Assembly: GCA_934446565.1 (NCBI GenBank) | Contig: CAKSEO010000004.1 | Location: forward strand, 1-64,000 | Source: an uncultured Oscillospiraceae bacterium | GTDB lineage: Bacteria > Bacillota > Clostridia > Oscillospirales > Ruminococcaceae | DNA: 64,000 nt | Direction of reading: 5' to 3' | Part shown: positions 47,493 to 57,314 of the stretch, piece by piece | Layout of the letters: each line of letters opens with the position of its first letter | Position numbering within the stretch: position 1 is the stretch's first letter | Made by a program: the position numbers and the translations under genes | The notes under the pieces: generated by a model | Told to the model about the DNA's origin: nothing | The model's input: only the letters and a program-made list of their open reading frames with translations | Databases searched by the model: none

Positions 47493-49709
47493 TTATTCAC
47501 TCTTATCTTTCAGGTATTCGTTTATTTTCCGCAGAATTTCGCTGTAGTCGCCCGCAAGGGATTCGTGAGCGGTCTCAGCGTAGTCCGTGCAGCCGCTTTT
47601 CAGTGCGAGTTCGGAAGCGCGTGCGCGTTCAGAAAGCCCTGTGAGCCCTATAGACAGCGACGTACTTTTTATAGAATGGGCGCACCGCTGGTAATCGTCC
47701 CATCGTTTCTCCGCGTACGCGCTCTGCAATTCAGCCCGGCGGTCGTTAGACGCGAAGTCGCACAGCATATCATTGAACAGCTCAATGCTATCGCAGCAAA
47801 ACGGCAGAGCGATGTTCAGATTTATTTCCGGAAGCCTTTCGGAGAGCCCATCGCGGCACGGTGCAGGCGTTGATTCTTCCGGAATTCCCGAAACAGGTCT
47901 GATAAGCTCCTGAGGCAGGTTGCGGAGTATCGTTTCCTCGAGTTTTGTTCCGCGGACAGGCTTCGATATGTAGTCGGCGAAACCAACATTCATGTACTGC
48001 TCACGCATTCCGGCAAGCGCATTTGCGGTGAGCATAATTACCGGCGTTGCACAGTTAGGCGATGTTCCATCACTGCGCAGCGCTTCAAATGTCTGCACTC
48101 CGTCCAATTCCGGCATCATGTGGTCCATCAGTATCAGGTCGTATTTGCTTTTCTTCGCCTTTTCAAGGCATTCCCTGCCGCTGCCGGCGGTGTCAACACA
48201 GATCCGTGTCTGCTTCAGCAGATTTGCTATAACAAGCAGGTTCACCGGGAGGTCGTCAACTACAAGTATCCTTGCGTCGGGAGCTTCGAAGGTGTGATGG
48301 TATTCGTGCTCCATGCTTGCGGAGTAGTTCAGATTTATTCCGCCGCAGGGAGTTTTATCAGCGATTGTCTGCGGAAGCTCCACGGTAAACTCGGAGCCGG
48401 TCCCGACTGTGCTTTGCGCACTTACCGAGCCGCTCATCAGGTCGCACAGGCGTTTAACTATTGAAAGTCCGAGCCCTGTGCCCTCGATGTTACGGTTGTG
48501 TTTCAGGTCAAACCGCTGGAATTGCGTGAAAAGATGCTGCAAATTCTGCTCCGAGATCCCTATACCGGTATCACTGACGCAGACCCTCAGCAGGAAACCG
48601 CCGTCGCGACGCTCCCCTCCGACGGAAAGCGTGACCCTTCCCTTCTCAGTGTATTTCACCGCATTTGTCAGCAGATTCACGATTATCTGACGGATATGCG
48701 TTTCGTCACCGTGAAGCTTTACCGGGACATCACCCTGGCATTCGACAAGAAGCTCAAGTCCCTTTGCCTTTGCGCGCGCCGCGACCATATTGCAGCAGTC
48801 GCTGACAAGGGAATTGACCTCATAATCCACGGATGTTATCTCAAGCTTCCCGGATTCTATCTTTGAAATATCCAGCACGTCGCTGACTATAGAGAGCAGC
48901 GAATTTCCTGACGACTGGATATTTCCCGCATATTCGCGTATCACCGGGTCCTTTTCCTCGCGGAGTATCATCTCGTTCATGCCGAGTATTGCGTTGATAG
49001 GAGTGCGTATCTCATGCGACATATTCGCAAGGAACGAGCTTTTCGCCCTGTTCGCCGCCTCCGCTTCCTGCTGGGAACGCTTCTCTTTTTGCAGCGCGTC
49101 GATAAGTCTGAGATTCTGCTCGTTCATGAGAGAAATTACTATCATCGCAACGATAAGCGAAAGAAACTGTATACCTACTGAGATGACCACTTCCTGAACA
49201 ACGTAATAGCGGTCGGTTTCAGTGCCGTCGATGTTGCGCCAAACTCCTGTCGCGATAACGCAAACGCAGCAGCTCAGCGCTGTCACAGTCGTCAGGCGCT
49301 TGTTGCCGAAAACTACCGACATCAGTATCGGCATTACGAACGCCGTCATGGTTATCGGAAAAACATAGTGCGCCATAGCCACAACAGTGCACATGAACAC
49401 TACCGTAAGCACCATTGTGTAATTCAACAGCCAGTCCCTTTGCGGGAATTTCCCCATCATCAGGCTGTCGAACAGAACCGCCAGGAACACAAGTCCCGAC
49501 GGGATAACCAGGTACTTTATCAGATGTATAGGAAGCTCACCGTCTATCTTCCCCTGTAAACCCAGTATCAGGTTCACGCATATTTCGAGCAGAAACACCC
49601 CCGTAGCTATGACGCAGTTCATTATAAATAGTCTGCGGCGCCACTTCATATAATCGGGAGCAGTTTCCAGTATATCTTCTTTCACTTCTGAATGTTTTAT
49701 ATCTTCCAT
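47493..49709 (-). CDS. Hybrid sensor histidine kinase (HisKA-HATPase-REC-HPt)
   Basis: The 738-residue protein has about six membrane helices (25-195), a coiled coil, a dimerisation/phosphoacceptor domain (MSHEIRTP, His about 233), an ATPase (N box LLTNAVKY, DTGIGI, GTGLGL), a receiver (VDDLPVNLLV, LMDHMMPELDG with the phosphoacceptor Asp) and an HPt domain (CAHSIKSTS, His in HSIKS). A complete phosphorelay is thus in one chain, but no separate output regulator is encoded beside it. ATG at 49707-49709 with GAGGTGAT upstream. The input signal is unknown. Confidence 0.93.
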   Translation of the reverse strand: MEDIKHSEVKEDILETAPDYMKWRRRLFIMNCVIATGVFLLEICVNLILGLQGKIDGELPIHLIKYLVIPSGLVFLAVLFDSLMMGKFPQRDWLLNYTMVLTVVFMCTVVAMAHYVFPITMTAFVMPILMSVVFGNKRLTTVTALSCCVCVIATGVWRNIDGTETDRYYVVQEVVISVGIQFLSLIVAMIVISLMNEQNLRLIDALQKEKRSQQEAEAANRAKSSFLANMSHEIRTPINAILGMNEMILREEKDPVIREYAGNIQSSGNSLLSIVSDVLDISKIESGKLEITSVDYEVNSLVSDCCNMVAARAKAKGLELLVECQGDVPVKLHGDETHIRQIIVNLLTNAVKYTEKGRVTLSVGGERRDGGFLLRVCVSDTGIGISEQNLQHLFTQFQRFDLKHNRNIEGTGLGLSIVKRLCDLMSGSVSAQSTVGTGSEFTVELPQTIADKTPCGGINLNYSASMEHEYHHTFEAPDARILVVDDLPVNLLVIANLLKQTRICVDTAGSGRECLEKAKKSKYDLILMDHMMPELDGVQTFEALRSDGTSPNCATPVIMLTANALAGMREQYMNVGFADYISKPVRGTKLEETILRNLPQELIRPVSGIPEESTPAPCRDGLSERLPEINLNIALPFCCDSIELFNDMLCDFASNDRRAELQSAYAEKRWDDYQRCAHSIKSTSLSIGLTGLSERARASELALKSGCTDYAETAHESLAGDYSEILRKINEYLKDKSE

Positions 49710-49725
49710 TTTTATCACCTCTATA

Positions 49726-49754
49726 ATTATATTACAATTCTGATAAAAAATCAA
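49726..49754 (-). promoter_or_regulatory. Promoter of the kinase-SpoU-AraC operon
   Basis: Minus strand TTGATT (49749-49754), 17 bp, TATAAT (49726-49731). Confidence 0.7.
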
Positions 49755-49841
49755 TACCCGCTTTAAAACATATGTTTTTCCCGAATGATATCAATTTCTT
49801 CCCTCTTTGGTCATTTTCTATAAAACATGTCCACATCGTGC

Positions 49842-49870
49842 TTGAAATTCGGGCATTTTTGTGTTAGAAT
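49842..49870 (+). promoter_or_regulatory. Promoter of the second GH5 gene
   Basis: TTGAAA (49842-49847), 17 bp, TAGAAT (49865-49870). Confidence 0.65.
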
Positions 49871-49931
49871 ATTTACACAAGCTATTCCGGCATGGCAAAA
49901 ACATACATGCCAATGTGGAGGTAAACCAATA

Positions 49932-51737
49932 ATGCAAACCAGTGCTATTTTAAAATCAGGTGTAGCTGCTGTTCTGGCGGCTATAATGACCCTGACCGGA
50001 TGTTCCGGAGGTAACTCAGCTTCCGAAAGCACGCCGGGAAATACAACTTCCGAGAGTACTTCCGACCCATCAGCCGCCAGCGAGACAAACAGCATGACAT
50101 CCCTTGAAGTTATTCGCGCGATGGGAAACGGCATTAATCTTGGAAACACCCTTGAAGCCTACAACCATCAGGCATACCTTAACGGCTCCAACCCAACATC
50201 CGCTGAAATAGTATGGGGACAGCCCCGCACTACCCAGGAGATGATACAAGGAATGAAAGCCGCCGGCTTTGACACCATCCGTATCCCAATCGCCTGGACT
50301 AACGGAATGAACTTCGAAAGCGGCGACTACACCATCGACCAGCGTCTCATGGACCGCGTTGACCAGGTAGTTACATGGGCGCTCGACGAGGATATGTACG
50401 TCATTATCAACGACCACTGGGACGGCAGCTGGTGGGGAATGTTCGGAGCGGCCGAACAGGAGACCCGCGACAAGGCTATGGATATGTACAAGGCCATGTG
50501 GACGCAGATAGGCGAGCATTTTGCCGACCGCTCCTACAAGCTGATATTCGAATCCGCCAACGAGGAACTCGGAGACAGGCTGAATGATAAGGATATCACA
50601 GGTTCCCGCGGTGTCCTCAGCGAAAACGAATGCTATGAGACGACCAACCAGATAAACAGCGAGTTTGTCAAGCTCATACGTTCCCTCGGCGGGAAGAACC
50701 CCGACCGCTTCCTGCTCATCGCCGGGTACAATACCGATATAACCAAGACCTGCGACGACCGTTTCAAAATGCCGGAAGACACCGCCGACAGCAAACTGCT
50801 CCTTTCCGTGCACTACTATACTCCCTGGGATTACTGTGGCACTGACGGAGTGAACCAGTGGGGCTCCCCCGGGGACTACGACGAGCAGAACGGTCTTTTT
50901 GAGAAACTCAGCAAGTTCTCTGAACAGGGCTACGGCGTCGTTATCGGCGAGTATGCCGTAATGCTCAAGAACGGCGGTATCAAGGAGGATACCGACAAGT
51001 TCTACGACAACCTGATGGATAACTGCGACCTCTACGATTTCTGCCCCGTGCTCTGGGATTGCAGCAACTTCTACAAGAGAATCACCAACACGCTGTCAAA
51101 TGAAGCCCTCGCGGAACTGTTCAGCTCACGCGCAGTTGCAAACGAAGCCGGAAAGTCCACCGAAGATATAAAGGCAGCAGCCAAGGAAAAGATAGAGCAG
51201 ACCCGCAAAACAGCGGAGGAAAACGCACTTGCCGACGTTGAGCTCATGCCTTCCGACGACGCGGCTATCGCCTGGATAATGTACCAGAGCGCTGACTACA
51301 CCAAGTCCTACAGCGTGGGAGATTCCTACGACCCGACGAATAAAACCAAGGGTATCAAGGAAACAAATGCCCTGATCACCGGTGAGGGAACTTACACTGT
51401 CAGCCTTGATTTCACGGAATGCGGAGCCGCTAAGGGCGTTGCATTCTCGGCGCTCGGTATTTCCAACGGCGAGGACCTTTTCCCGGGATATACCATCACC
51501 ATCGACAAGATACTCGTCAACAATTCCCCCTACGAGCTCAACGGCAAGGAATTTACGACCTCCGACGACAAGCACTGCACCCGCGTCAACCTCTACAACG
51601 CGTGGGTCAGCGATGTTCCCAAGGAAGCGCGGACGACTGACGGAGATTTCACAGGCTGTTCCGCCCAGATAATGGACATCTCCGACAAGACGTCTGTTTC
51701 GAATATTTCAATAACATTTACCGTTCACGCTCCGTAA
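49932..51737 (+). CDS. Lipoprotein GH5 cellulase with C-terminal beta-rich module
   Basis: The 601-residue protein has a lipoprotein signal (lipobox LTGC, Cys about 23), a short Ser/Thr linker and a GH5 catalytic domain (about 55-390). It shows GNGINLGNTLEAYN, INDHWDGSWWG, the acid/base in IFESANEELG, HYYTPWDY and the nucleophile in VVIGEYAV; this resembles GH5 subfamily 4. A helical spacer (about 390-440) and a ~160-residue beta-rich C-terminal module follow, of the kind seen on Ruminococcus cellulases and possibly carbohydrate-binding. The ATG at 49932 has GGAGG 9 nt upstream. Likely endoglucanase or xyloglucanase on the cell surface. Confidence 0.92.
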   Translation: MQTSAILKSGVAAVLAAIMTLTGCSGGNSASESTPGNTTSESTSDPSAASETNSMTSLEVIRAMGNGINLGNTLEAYNHQAYLNGSNPTSAEIVWGQPRTTQEMIQGMKAAGFDTIRIPIAWTNGMNFESGDYTIDQRLMDRVDQVVTWALDEDMYVIINDHWDGSWWGMFGAAEQETRDKAMDMYKAMWTQIGEHFADRSYKLIFESANEELGDRLNDKDITGSRGVLSENECYETTNQINSEFVKLIRSLGGKNPDRFLLIAGYNTDITKTCDDRFKMPEDTADSKLLLSVHYYTPWDYCGTDGVNQWGSPGDYDEQNGLFEKLSKFSEQGYGVVIGEYAVMLKNGGIKEDTDKFYDNLMDNCDLYDFCPVLWDCSNFYKRITNTLSNEALAELFSSRAVANEAGKSTEDIKAAAKEKIEQTRKTAEENALADVELMPSDDAAIAWIMYQSADYTKSYSVGDSYDPTNKTKGIKETNALITGEGTYTVSLDFTECGAAKGVAFSALGISNGEDLFPGYTITIDKILVNNSPYELNGKEFTTSDDKHCTRVNLYNAWVSDVPKEARTTDGDFTGCSAQIMDISDKTSVSNISITFTVHAP

Positions 51738-51755
51738 TATACTATTATATATACA

Positions 51756-51785
51756 AAGAAGCACGCCAGGATCGGCGTGCTTCTT
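51756..51785. terminator. Bidirectional terminator between GH5 and LysR genes
   Basis: AAGAAGCACGCC pairs with GGCGTGCTTCTT. The genes converge on it. Confidence 0.85.
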
Positions 51786-52649
51786 CTATTTTGTGAGTTT
51801 CATAAGGTACTCGTTGAATTTCTTCACGCTTTCCGGGAAGTATGCGTTTTCCTTTGTGATAAGCACTATTTCGGTTTCGATCGGGCAATCGGCTATCTGA
51901 TGGAATTCCGCCTTTTCCGAATGCAGCAGTCCCGCCGCAGACCCGGGAACCAGTGATATCCCAACATCGCGCTCGGCAAGGTCAACCGCTGTCCTCGCGT
52001 CGTCGCAGATGCAGATACAGCGCGGTTCAAGCTCATTCTCGCGGAAAGAGTCTCTGATTATGGATTCCCAGCGGCGATACAGAATGAGCGGATAGTGCGC
52101 AAGCATATCCATCGTCACGGTATCAGGAAGCCGCCTTTTTGCGCCGACCGCTATCATTTTTTCACGTGCAAGGCTCTTTACCTTAAATTCATTATCCGGG
52201 AAAGGCGTCCTTACAAGAGCGGCGTGTATCTGGTCGGTCCGCAGCTTTTCTATGAGCGAATAGGTGTTGCTTTCGGATATTTCTATTATTACGTCCTCGT
52301 TCTTTTTGAGGAAATCGGATATCCACTCCCCGGCACGCGTGCAGATGACCGACGAGACTACGCCTATTCGCACCGTGTCCTTTTCTGTCCGGGCGCATGC
52401 TTCCACATCCTGCCGCAGCGTAGTTTCCATCCGCAGCAGCGTCTGCGCCCTATCATACAGCAGCCTGCCTGTATCCGTCAGGCGTATGTGCTTCTGACCG
52501 CGCTCGAACAGTGAACAGCCCAGTTCCTGCTCCAGCAGCTTCATCTGCGTGCTCAGCGGCGGCTGAGACATGAACAGCTTTTTCGCAGCGGCGCTTATCG
52601 TGCCCTCCTCTGCAACAGTCGTAAAATATTTCAGTTGTTTCAGGTCCAT
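51786..52649 (-). CDS. LysR-family transcriptional regulator
   Basis: The 287-residue protein has the LysR N-terminal helix-turn-helix (TTVAEEGTISAAAKKLFMSQPPLS within residues 8-32, then LGCSLFERGQKHIRLT) and a substrate-binding domain. It is divergent from ABC exporter pair 2, with ~140 nt between starts. LysR proteins often control the divergent operon. Start: ATG at 52647-52649 or the ATG 12 nt upstream; AAGGA lies before both. Confidence 0.92.
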   Translation of the reverse strand: MDLKQLKYFTTVAEEGTISAAAKKLFMSQPPLSTQMKLLEQELGCSLFERGQKHIRLTDTGRLLYDRAQTLLRMETTLRQDVEACARTEKDTVRIGVVSSVICTRAGEWISDFLKKNEDVIIEISESNTYSLIEKLRTDQIHAALVRTPFPDNEFKVKSLAREKMIAVGAKRRLPDTVTMDMLAHYPLILYRRWESIIRDSFRENELEPRCICICDDARTAVDLAERDVGISLVPGSAAGLLHSEKAEFHQIADCPIETEIVLITKENAYFPESVKKFNEYLMKLTK

Positions 52650-52716
52650 TTTTGTTACCATATCCTTTGGCTATGATTCTATACAAAAATAGTATAGTTA
52701 ATTTCACTCGTATACC

Positions 52717-52745
52717 TTTAAAATATTCTACATTTATGATATACT
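52717..52745 (+). promoter_or_regulatory. Promoter of ABC exporter pair 2
   Basis: TTTAAA (52717-52722), 17 bp, TATACT (52740-52745). Confidence 0.6.
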
Positions 52746-52791
52746 ATTAACCGTGATTTGTCAAGATATATCTGAAAGGAAGGGAAACATT

Positions 52792-54513
52792 TTGTTCAAA
52801 CTGCTTGTACACATCAAAAAATACAAAAAGGAATGTATCCTGGGTCCGCTGTTCAAGCTGCTGGAGGCTCTGCTTGAGCTTTTCGTGCCGCTCGTCATCG
52901 CATCGATAATCGACGATGGCATCGCCAACGGCGACAAGGGCTACGTTATCGGCATGGTAGCTCTGCTTATCGGGCTGGGTATCGTAGGGCTTGCATTCTC
53001 TATCACCGCTCAGTACTTTGCAGCTAAAGCGGCTGTCGGGTTCTCCTCAAAGGTAAAGCACGAGCTTTTCCGCCACATCGAGAGCCTTTCCTGGTCCGAG
53101 ATAGACCAGATAGGTACTTCCACTCTCATCACCAGAATGACCAGCGATATGAACCAGATACAGAACGGCGTCAATCTTACGCTCCGCCTGCTGCTGCGTT
53201 CACCGTTCGTTGTGTTCGGCGCCATGATAATGGCGTTCACTATCAACGTCCAGGCTGCGCTTATTTTTGTTGCGGCTATCCCGGTGCTTTCCGTTGTTAT
53301 CTTCGGAATTATGCTGTGGTGCATCCCGCTATACAAGAAGGTTCAGGCAAGGCTCGACAAGGTGCTCGGGATAACCCGTGAGAACCTCACCGGCGTTCGC
53401 GTCGTCCGCGCTTTCTGCAAGGAAGAACAGGAAATCGAAACCTTCACAAAGAGCAACGACGAGCTTACCGCCGGACAGAAATTCGTCGGCAGGATATCCG
53501 CTCTGATGAATCCGCTGACCTACGTTATAATCAACCTTGCGATAATCTGGCTCATCCAGACAGGCTCTGTGCAGGTAAACGACGGCACTCTGTCCCAGGG
53601 CGACGTTGTTGCGCTTTACAACTACATGTCGCAGATACTCGTCGAGCTCATCAAGCTCGCTAACCTCATAATCAGCCTTACAAAGTGCGTTGCCTGCGGC
53701 AATCGCGTACAGGCGCTGTTCGACATCAGGGCCTCTCAGGAAGTGACCGCAGACAAGGGCGTTGTCGGAAATGCGGATTACGCAGTTGAATTCCGCGGAG
53801 TTTCCCTCAAGTACAAGAACGCCGGCGAGGACTCCCTCACCGGAATGGACTTTGCAATCAAGCGCGGCGAGACCGTCGGGATAATCGGCGGTACTGGCTC
53901 GGGCAAATCCTCCCTGGTCAACATGATACCGCGTTTCTACGACGCGACCGGCGGCGAAGTCCTCATCGGCGGACGCGACGTAAAGAGCTTTGAGATTCCC
54001 GAGCTGCGCGAAAAAATCGGCATAGTCCCGCAGAAAGCCGTGCTTTTCAAGGGGACTATCCGCGACAACATGCGCTGGGGCAAGGACGACGCAACGGACG
54101 AGGAAATACTCGCCGCTGCGAAAACCGCCCAGGCAGCCGACGTTATCGAGAGCAAGGGCGGTCTTGATTTCGAGATAGAACAGGGCGGCAAGAACCTCTC
54201 CGGCGGTCAGCGCCAGCGCTTCACCATTGCACGCGCCCTGGTAAGAAAACCCGAGATACTGATACTGGACGACAGCGCCTCCGCGCTCGACTTCGCGACG
54301 GACGCAGCATTGCGTAAGGCTATCCGCGAATTGGACAGCACTCCTACTGTGTTCATCGTTTCCCAGCGTACTTCCTCGATCCAGCATGCTGACAAGATAA
54401 TCGTGCTGGACGATGGCAAGATAGCCGGTATAGGCAAACATGACGACCTGCTGAAAAACTGCGCGGTTTACAGCGAGATCTATAATTCCCAGTTCAAGAA
54501 GGAGGCGGTATAA
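52792..54513 (+). CDS. ABC exporter half-transporter, degenerate-site subunit (pair 2)
   Basis: The 573-residue protein starts at a TTG (FKLLVHIKKYKKE follows), chosen because GGAAGGG lies 7 nt upstream; the ATG at 52753 overlaps the promoter region. Membrane domain about 15-310. ATPase: Walker A GGTGSGKSS, signature LSGGQRQR, Walker B ILILDDSASALD with aspartate in place of the catalytic glutamate. It is the degenerate half of a heterodimer with the next gene, which starts at the very next base. Confidence 0.92.
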   Translation: MFKLLVHIKKYKKECILGPLFKLLEALLELFVPLVIASIIDDGIANGDKGYVIGMVALLIGLGIVGLAFSITAQYFAAKAAVGFSSKVKHELFRHIESLSWSEIDQIGTSTLITRMTSDMNQIQNGVNLTLRLLLRSPFVVFGAMIMAFTINVQAALIFVAAIPVLSVVIFGIMLWCIPLYKKVQARLDKVLGITRENLTGVRVVRAFCKEEQEIETFTKSNDELTAGQKFVGRISALMNPLTYVIINLAIIWLIQTGSVQVNDGTLSQGDVVALYNYMSQILVELIKLANLIISLTKCVACGNRVQALFDIRASQEVTADKGVVGNADYAVEFRGVSLKYKNAGEDSLTGMDFAIKRGETVGIIGGTGSGKSSLVNMIPRFYDATGGEVLIGGRDVKSFEIPELREKIGIVPQKAVLFKGTIRDNMRWGKDDATDEEILAAAKTAQAADVIESKGGLDFEIEQGGKNLSGGQRQRFTIARALVRKPEILILDDSASALDFATDAALRKAIRELDSTPTVFIVSQRTSSIQHADKIIVLDDGKIAGIGKHDDLLKNCAVYSEIYNSQFKKEAV

Positions 54514-56292
54514 ATGGCAGACAAGGCTAAAAATAAGAATACCGCACAGAAAGGCACTCTTAAAAAGGTGCTGAAATACGTTCAGCGGCACGGATTCTTC
54601 ATGGTTCTGTCGATACTCTTTGCGGCTGCCACAGTCGCGCTGACTCTGTACACGCCTATCCTTATCGGCGACGCTATCGACCTCATCGTTGGAAAGGGTC
54701 AGGTGGACTTTACAGGTATCGCAGCTATCCTTATCAAAACCGGTATCATCATTGGTATCACCGCGCTGCTCCAGTGGCTGATGAACACCATCAACAACCG
54801 CATCACCTACCATGTGGTACGCGATATCCGCAACGAGGCTTTCCGGAAGATCGAGATACTCCCGCTCAGCTACATCGACGCACACCCCTACGGCGACATC
54901 GTTAACCGCGTCATTGCCGACGCCGACCAGTTCGCGGACGGTCTGCTGATGGGATTTACGCAGCTTTTCACCGGTATAGTTACTATCCTCGGCACGTTGT
55001 TCTTCCTGTTTTCCATTAGCTGGCAGATAGCTGTAGTCGTTGTTATCGTTACTCCGCTGTCGCTGTTCATTGCGCGTTACATTGCAAACCGCACCTACCG
55101 CATGTTCCGGCTTCAGTCAGAAACAAGAGGTCAGCAGACTGCCTTTATTGACGAGATGATCGGCAATCAGAAAGTCGTTCAGGCGTTCTCCCACGAGGGC
55201 GAGGCGCTGGAGAAATTTGACAGGATAAACGACCGCCTTGCGGATTGCTCGCTGAAAGCTACGTTCTTCTCCTCCCTGACAAATCCCTGCACGCGTTTCG
55301 TTAACAGCGTGGTTTACGCAGGCGTTGCGCTCGCTGGCGCGCTCATCTGCATTGCCACTGCCGGGGCGGTCAATCCGTTCACGATAGGTCAGCTTTCCGC
55401 CTGCCTTTCCTACGCGAATCAGTATACCAAGCCGTTCAACGAAATTTCCGGAGTTGTCACCGAGTTACAGAACGCGCTGGCATGCGCGGCAAGACTGTTC
55501 GAGCTCATCGAGGAAGAACCTCAGGTCCCCGAGCCTGCTGACGCAGTTGAGCTCACTGACGTTAAGGGTACAGTCGGACTGAACGATGTTTCGTTCTCCT
55601 ACGTTCCCGACAGGAAGCTCATCGAGGGTCTCAGCCTCAGCGTTAAGCCCGGACAGCGTATCGCAATAGTAGGTCCCACCGGCTGCGGAAAAACCACGAT
55701 AATCAACCTGCTGATGAGATTCTACGACGTCAACAGCGGCTCGATAACTGTCGAGGGCACGGACATCCGCAACGCAACGCGGAACAGTCTCCGCAGCAGC
55801 TACGGAATGGTGCTCCAGGAGACCTGGATGCGCTCCGGAACTATCCGCGACAACATCGTAATGGGCAAGCCGGACGCCACCGACGAGGAAGTCATAGCCG
55901 CCGCGAAAGCGTCCCACGCGCACAGCTTCATCAAGCGGCTCCCGCAGGGTTACGACACTGTTATCACCGAGGACGGCGGCAGCCTTTCCCAGGGTCAGAA
56001 GCAGCTGCTCTGCATTACACGCGTAATGCTCTGCCTGCCGCCTATGCTGATACTTGACGAGGCTACCTCCTCGATAGATACCCGAACCGAGATAAAGATA
56101 CAGGATTCTTTTGCCAAAATGATGAAAGGCCGTACAAGCTTCATCGTTGCGCACCGCCTGTCAACTATCCGCGAAGCTGACGTAATTCTCGTAATGAAAG
56201 ACGGTCACATCATCGAACAGGGAAATCACGAGGAACTGCTCAAGAAGAACGGATTCTACGCTAATCTTTATAACAGCCAGTTTGCCGTGTGA
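54514..56292 (+). CDS. ABC exporter half-transporter, catalytic-site subunit (pair 2)
   Basis: The 592-residue partner has GGAGG in the end of the previous gene. Membrane domain about 25-330. ATPase: Walker A GPTGCGKTT, variant signature LSQGQKQL, full Walker B MLILDEATSSID. The asymmetry mirrors pair 1 at 10111-13659, so both pairs are of the heterodimeric multidrug/lipid exporter type. The divergent LysR gene is a possible regulator. Confidence 0.93.
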   Translation: MADKAKNKNTAQKGTLKKVLKYVQRHGFFMVLSILFAAATVALTLYTPILIGDAIDLIVGKGQVDFTGIAAILIKTGIIIGITALLQWLMNTINNRITYHVVRDIRNEAFRKIEILPLSYIDAHPYGDIVNRVIADADQFADGLLMGFTQLFTGIVTILGTLFFLFSISWQIAVVVVIVTPLSLFIARYIANRTYRMFRLQSETRGQQTAFIDEMIGNQKVVQAFSHEGEALEKFDRINDRLADCSLKATFFSSLTNPCTRFVNSVVYAGVALAGALICIATAGAVNPFTIGQLSACLSYANQYTKPFNEISGVVTELQNALACAARLFELIEEEPQVPEPADAVELTDVKGTVGLNDVSFSYVPDRKLIEGLSLSVKPGQRIAIVGPTGCGKTTIINLLMRFYDVNSGSITVEGTDIRNATRNSLRSSYGMVLQETWMRSGTIRDNIVMGKPDATDEEVIAAAKASHAHSFIKRLPQGYDTVITEDGGSLSQGQKQLLCITRVMLCLPPMLILDEATSSIDTRTEIKIQDSFAKMMKGRTSFIVAHRLSTIREADVILVMKDGHIIEQGNHEELLKKNGFYANLYNSQFAV

Positions 56293-56308
56293 TAATTCAA
56301 TATTTCAT

Positions 56309-56345
56309 TTCACCCGCTGTTCATACAGAGCAGCGGGTGATTTTT
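56309..56345 (+). terminator. Terminator of ABC pair 2
   Basis: CACCCGCTG pairs with CAGCGGGTG, then ATTTTT. Confidence 0.9.
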
Positions 56346-56366
56346 GCATTTTATTTCGCATAGTAC

Positions 56367-56395
56367 TTGCAAATCGTCGATAAATGTGATATAAT
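56367..56395 (+). promoter_or_regulatory. Upstream promoter in the gap before the amino acid ABC operon
   Basis: TTGCAA (56367-56372), 17 bp, TATAAT (56390-56395). It drives no visible gene. Confidence 0.65.
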
Positions 56396-56402
56396 TGATA
56401 AG

Positions 56403-56525
56403 TATGCGGGTCGATACAGCGTTTCCCTGGACGTCGGTGCCGCATATAATGCATAAAGAGCCTTTGTTTCTTCTGCGTTTGTTCCTTATGCTAAAACGGT
56501 TGTGCTTTGGTTGAATTTTTTTGTA
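56403..56525 (+). ncRNA. Candidate structured small RNA
   Basis: Downstream of a good promoter and before a second one, this ~120-nt stretch has no frame of note. It can form TATGCGG (56403-56409)/CCGCATA (56440-56446) and GCATAA (56451-56456)/TTATGC (56486-56491), and ends in a run of seven T (about 56516-56522). I do not recognise a known RNA family. Confidence 0.35.
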
Positions 56526-56546
56526 GGGTAAACTCAAGTAAACCTA

Positions 56547-56575
56547 TTGACATAATATGTTTTGTATGATATAAT
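56547..56575 (+). promoter_or_regulatory. Consensus promoter of the amino acid ABC operon
   Basis: TTGACA (56547-56552), 17 bp, TATAAT (56570-56575): a perfect match. Confidence 0.85.
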
Positions 56576-56660
56576 CTATGCATACCGGAAGCAAGTCAGA
56601 TACGCTGAAATCTGAACTCTTCGCACCATACAAAACCATCTTGATATACGGAGTGATGTT

Positions 56661-57314
56661 GTGGACTGGTCATTTATTCAGAAGTTCACACCGATGTATG
56701 TTGAAGCTGCATGGCTGACGCTTGTCATCGGTGTTCTTGGTATCGTGCTGTCGGTGGCGATAGGGCTCATCTGCGCACTTGTGAAATACTATAAAATACC
56801 TGTTGCAAGGCAGATAGTTGCCGTTTATATCGAACTGTCGCGTAATACCCCGCTTATCGTGCAGCTTTTTTTCCTCTATTTCGGACTTCCGAAAGCAGGC
56901 GTGCTGCTTTCAAGCGAGGCGTGCGGAGTCATCGGTCTGGCGTTCCTAGGCGGCAGCTACATGGGCGAAAGCTTCTACAGCGCCCTGAAATCCGTCGGAA
57001 CTATCCAGCTCGAAAGCGCTGAATCCCTTGGACTGCGCAGGTGGCAGGTCATGCGGTACATAGTTCTTCCGCAGGCTGCTTCCGTTTCCATTCCCGCTCT
57101 TGCCGCAAACGTTATATTCCTCCTCAAGGAAACCAGCGTGTTCAGCGCTGTTTCGCTTGCCGACCTTATGTACGTTGCAAAGGACCTTATCGGAATGTAC
57201 TACAACACCGGTGAAGCACTGACCATGCTAGTCGCAGCTTACCTAGTGATAATCCTCCCGATATCCATTCTGTTCAGCATTTTAGAGAGGAGGATGCGCC
57301 GTGCAGGGAATTGA
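56661..57314 (+). CDS. Polar amino acid ABC transporter permease 1
   Basis: The 217-residue protein has five membrane helices and the HisM/GlnP-type signature, with NTPLIVQLFFLYFGLP and the EAA loop ESAESLGLRRWQVMRYIVLPQA. The start is a GTG with GGAGTGAT upstream. It overlaps the second permease gene by 14 nt. Together with the following three genes it forms an importer for a polar amino acid such as glutamine, glutamate or cystine. Confidence 0.92.
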   Translation: MDWSFIQKFTPMYVEAAWLTLVIGVLGIVLSVAIGLICALVKYYKIPVARQIVAVYIELSRNTPLIVQLFFLYFGLPKAGVLLSSEACGVIGLAFLGGSYMGESFYSALKSVGTIQLESAESLGLRRWQVMRYIVLPQAASVSIPALAANVIFLLKETSVFSAVSLADLMYVAKDLIGMYYNTGEALTMLVAAYLVIILPISILFSILERRMRRAGN

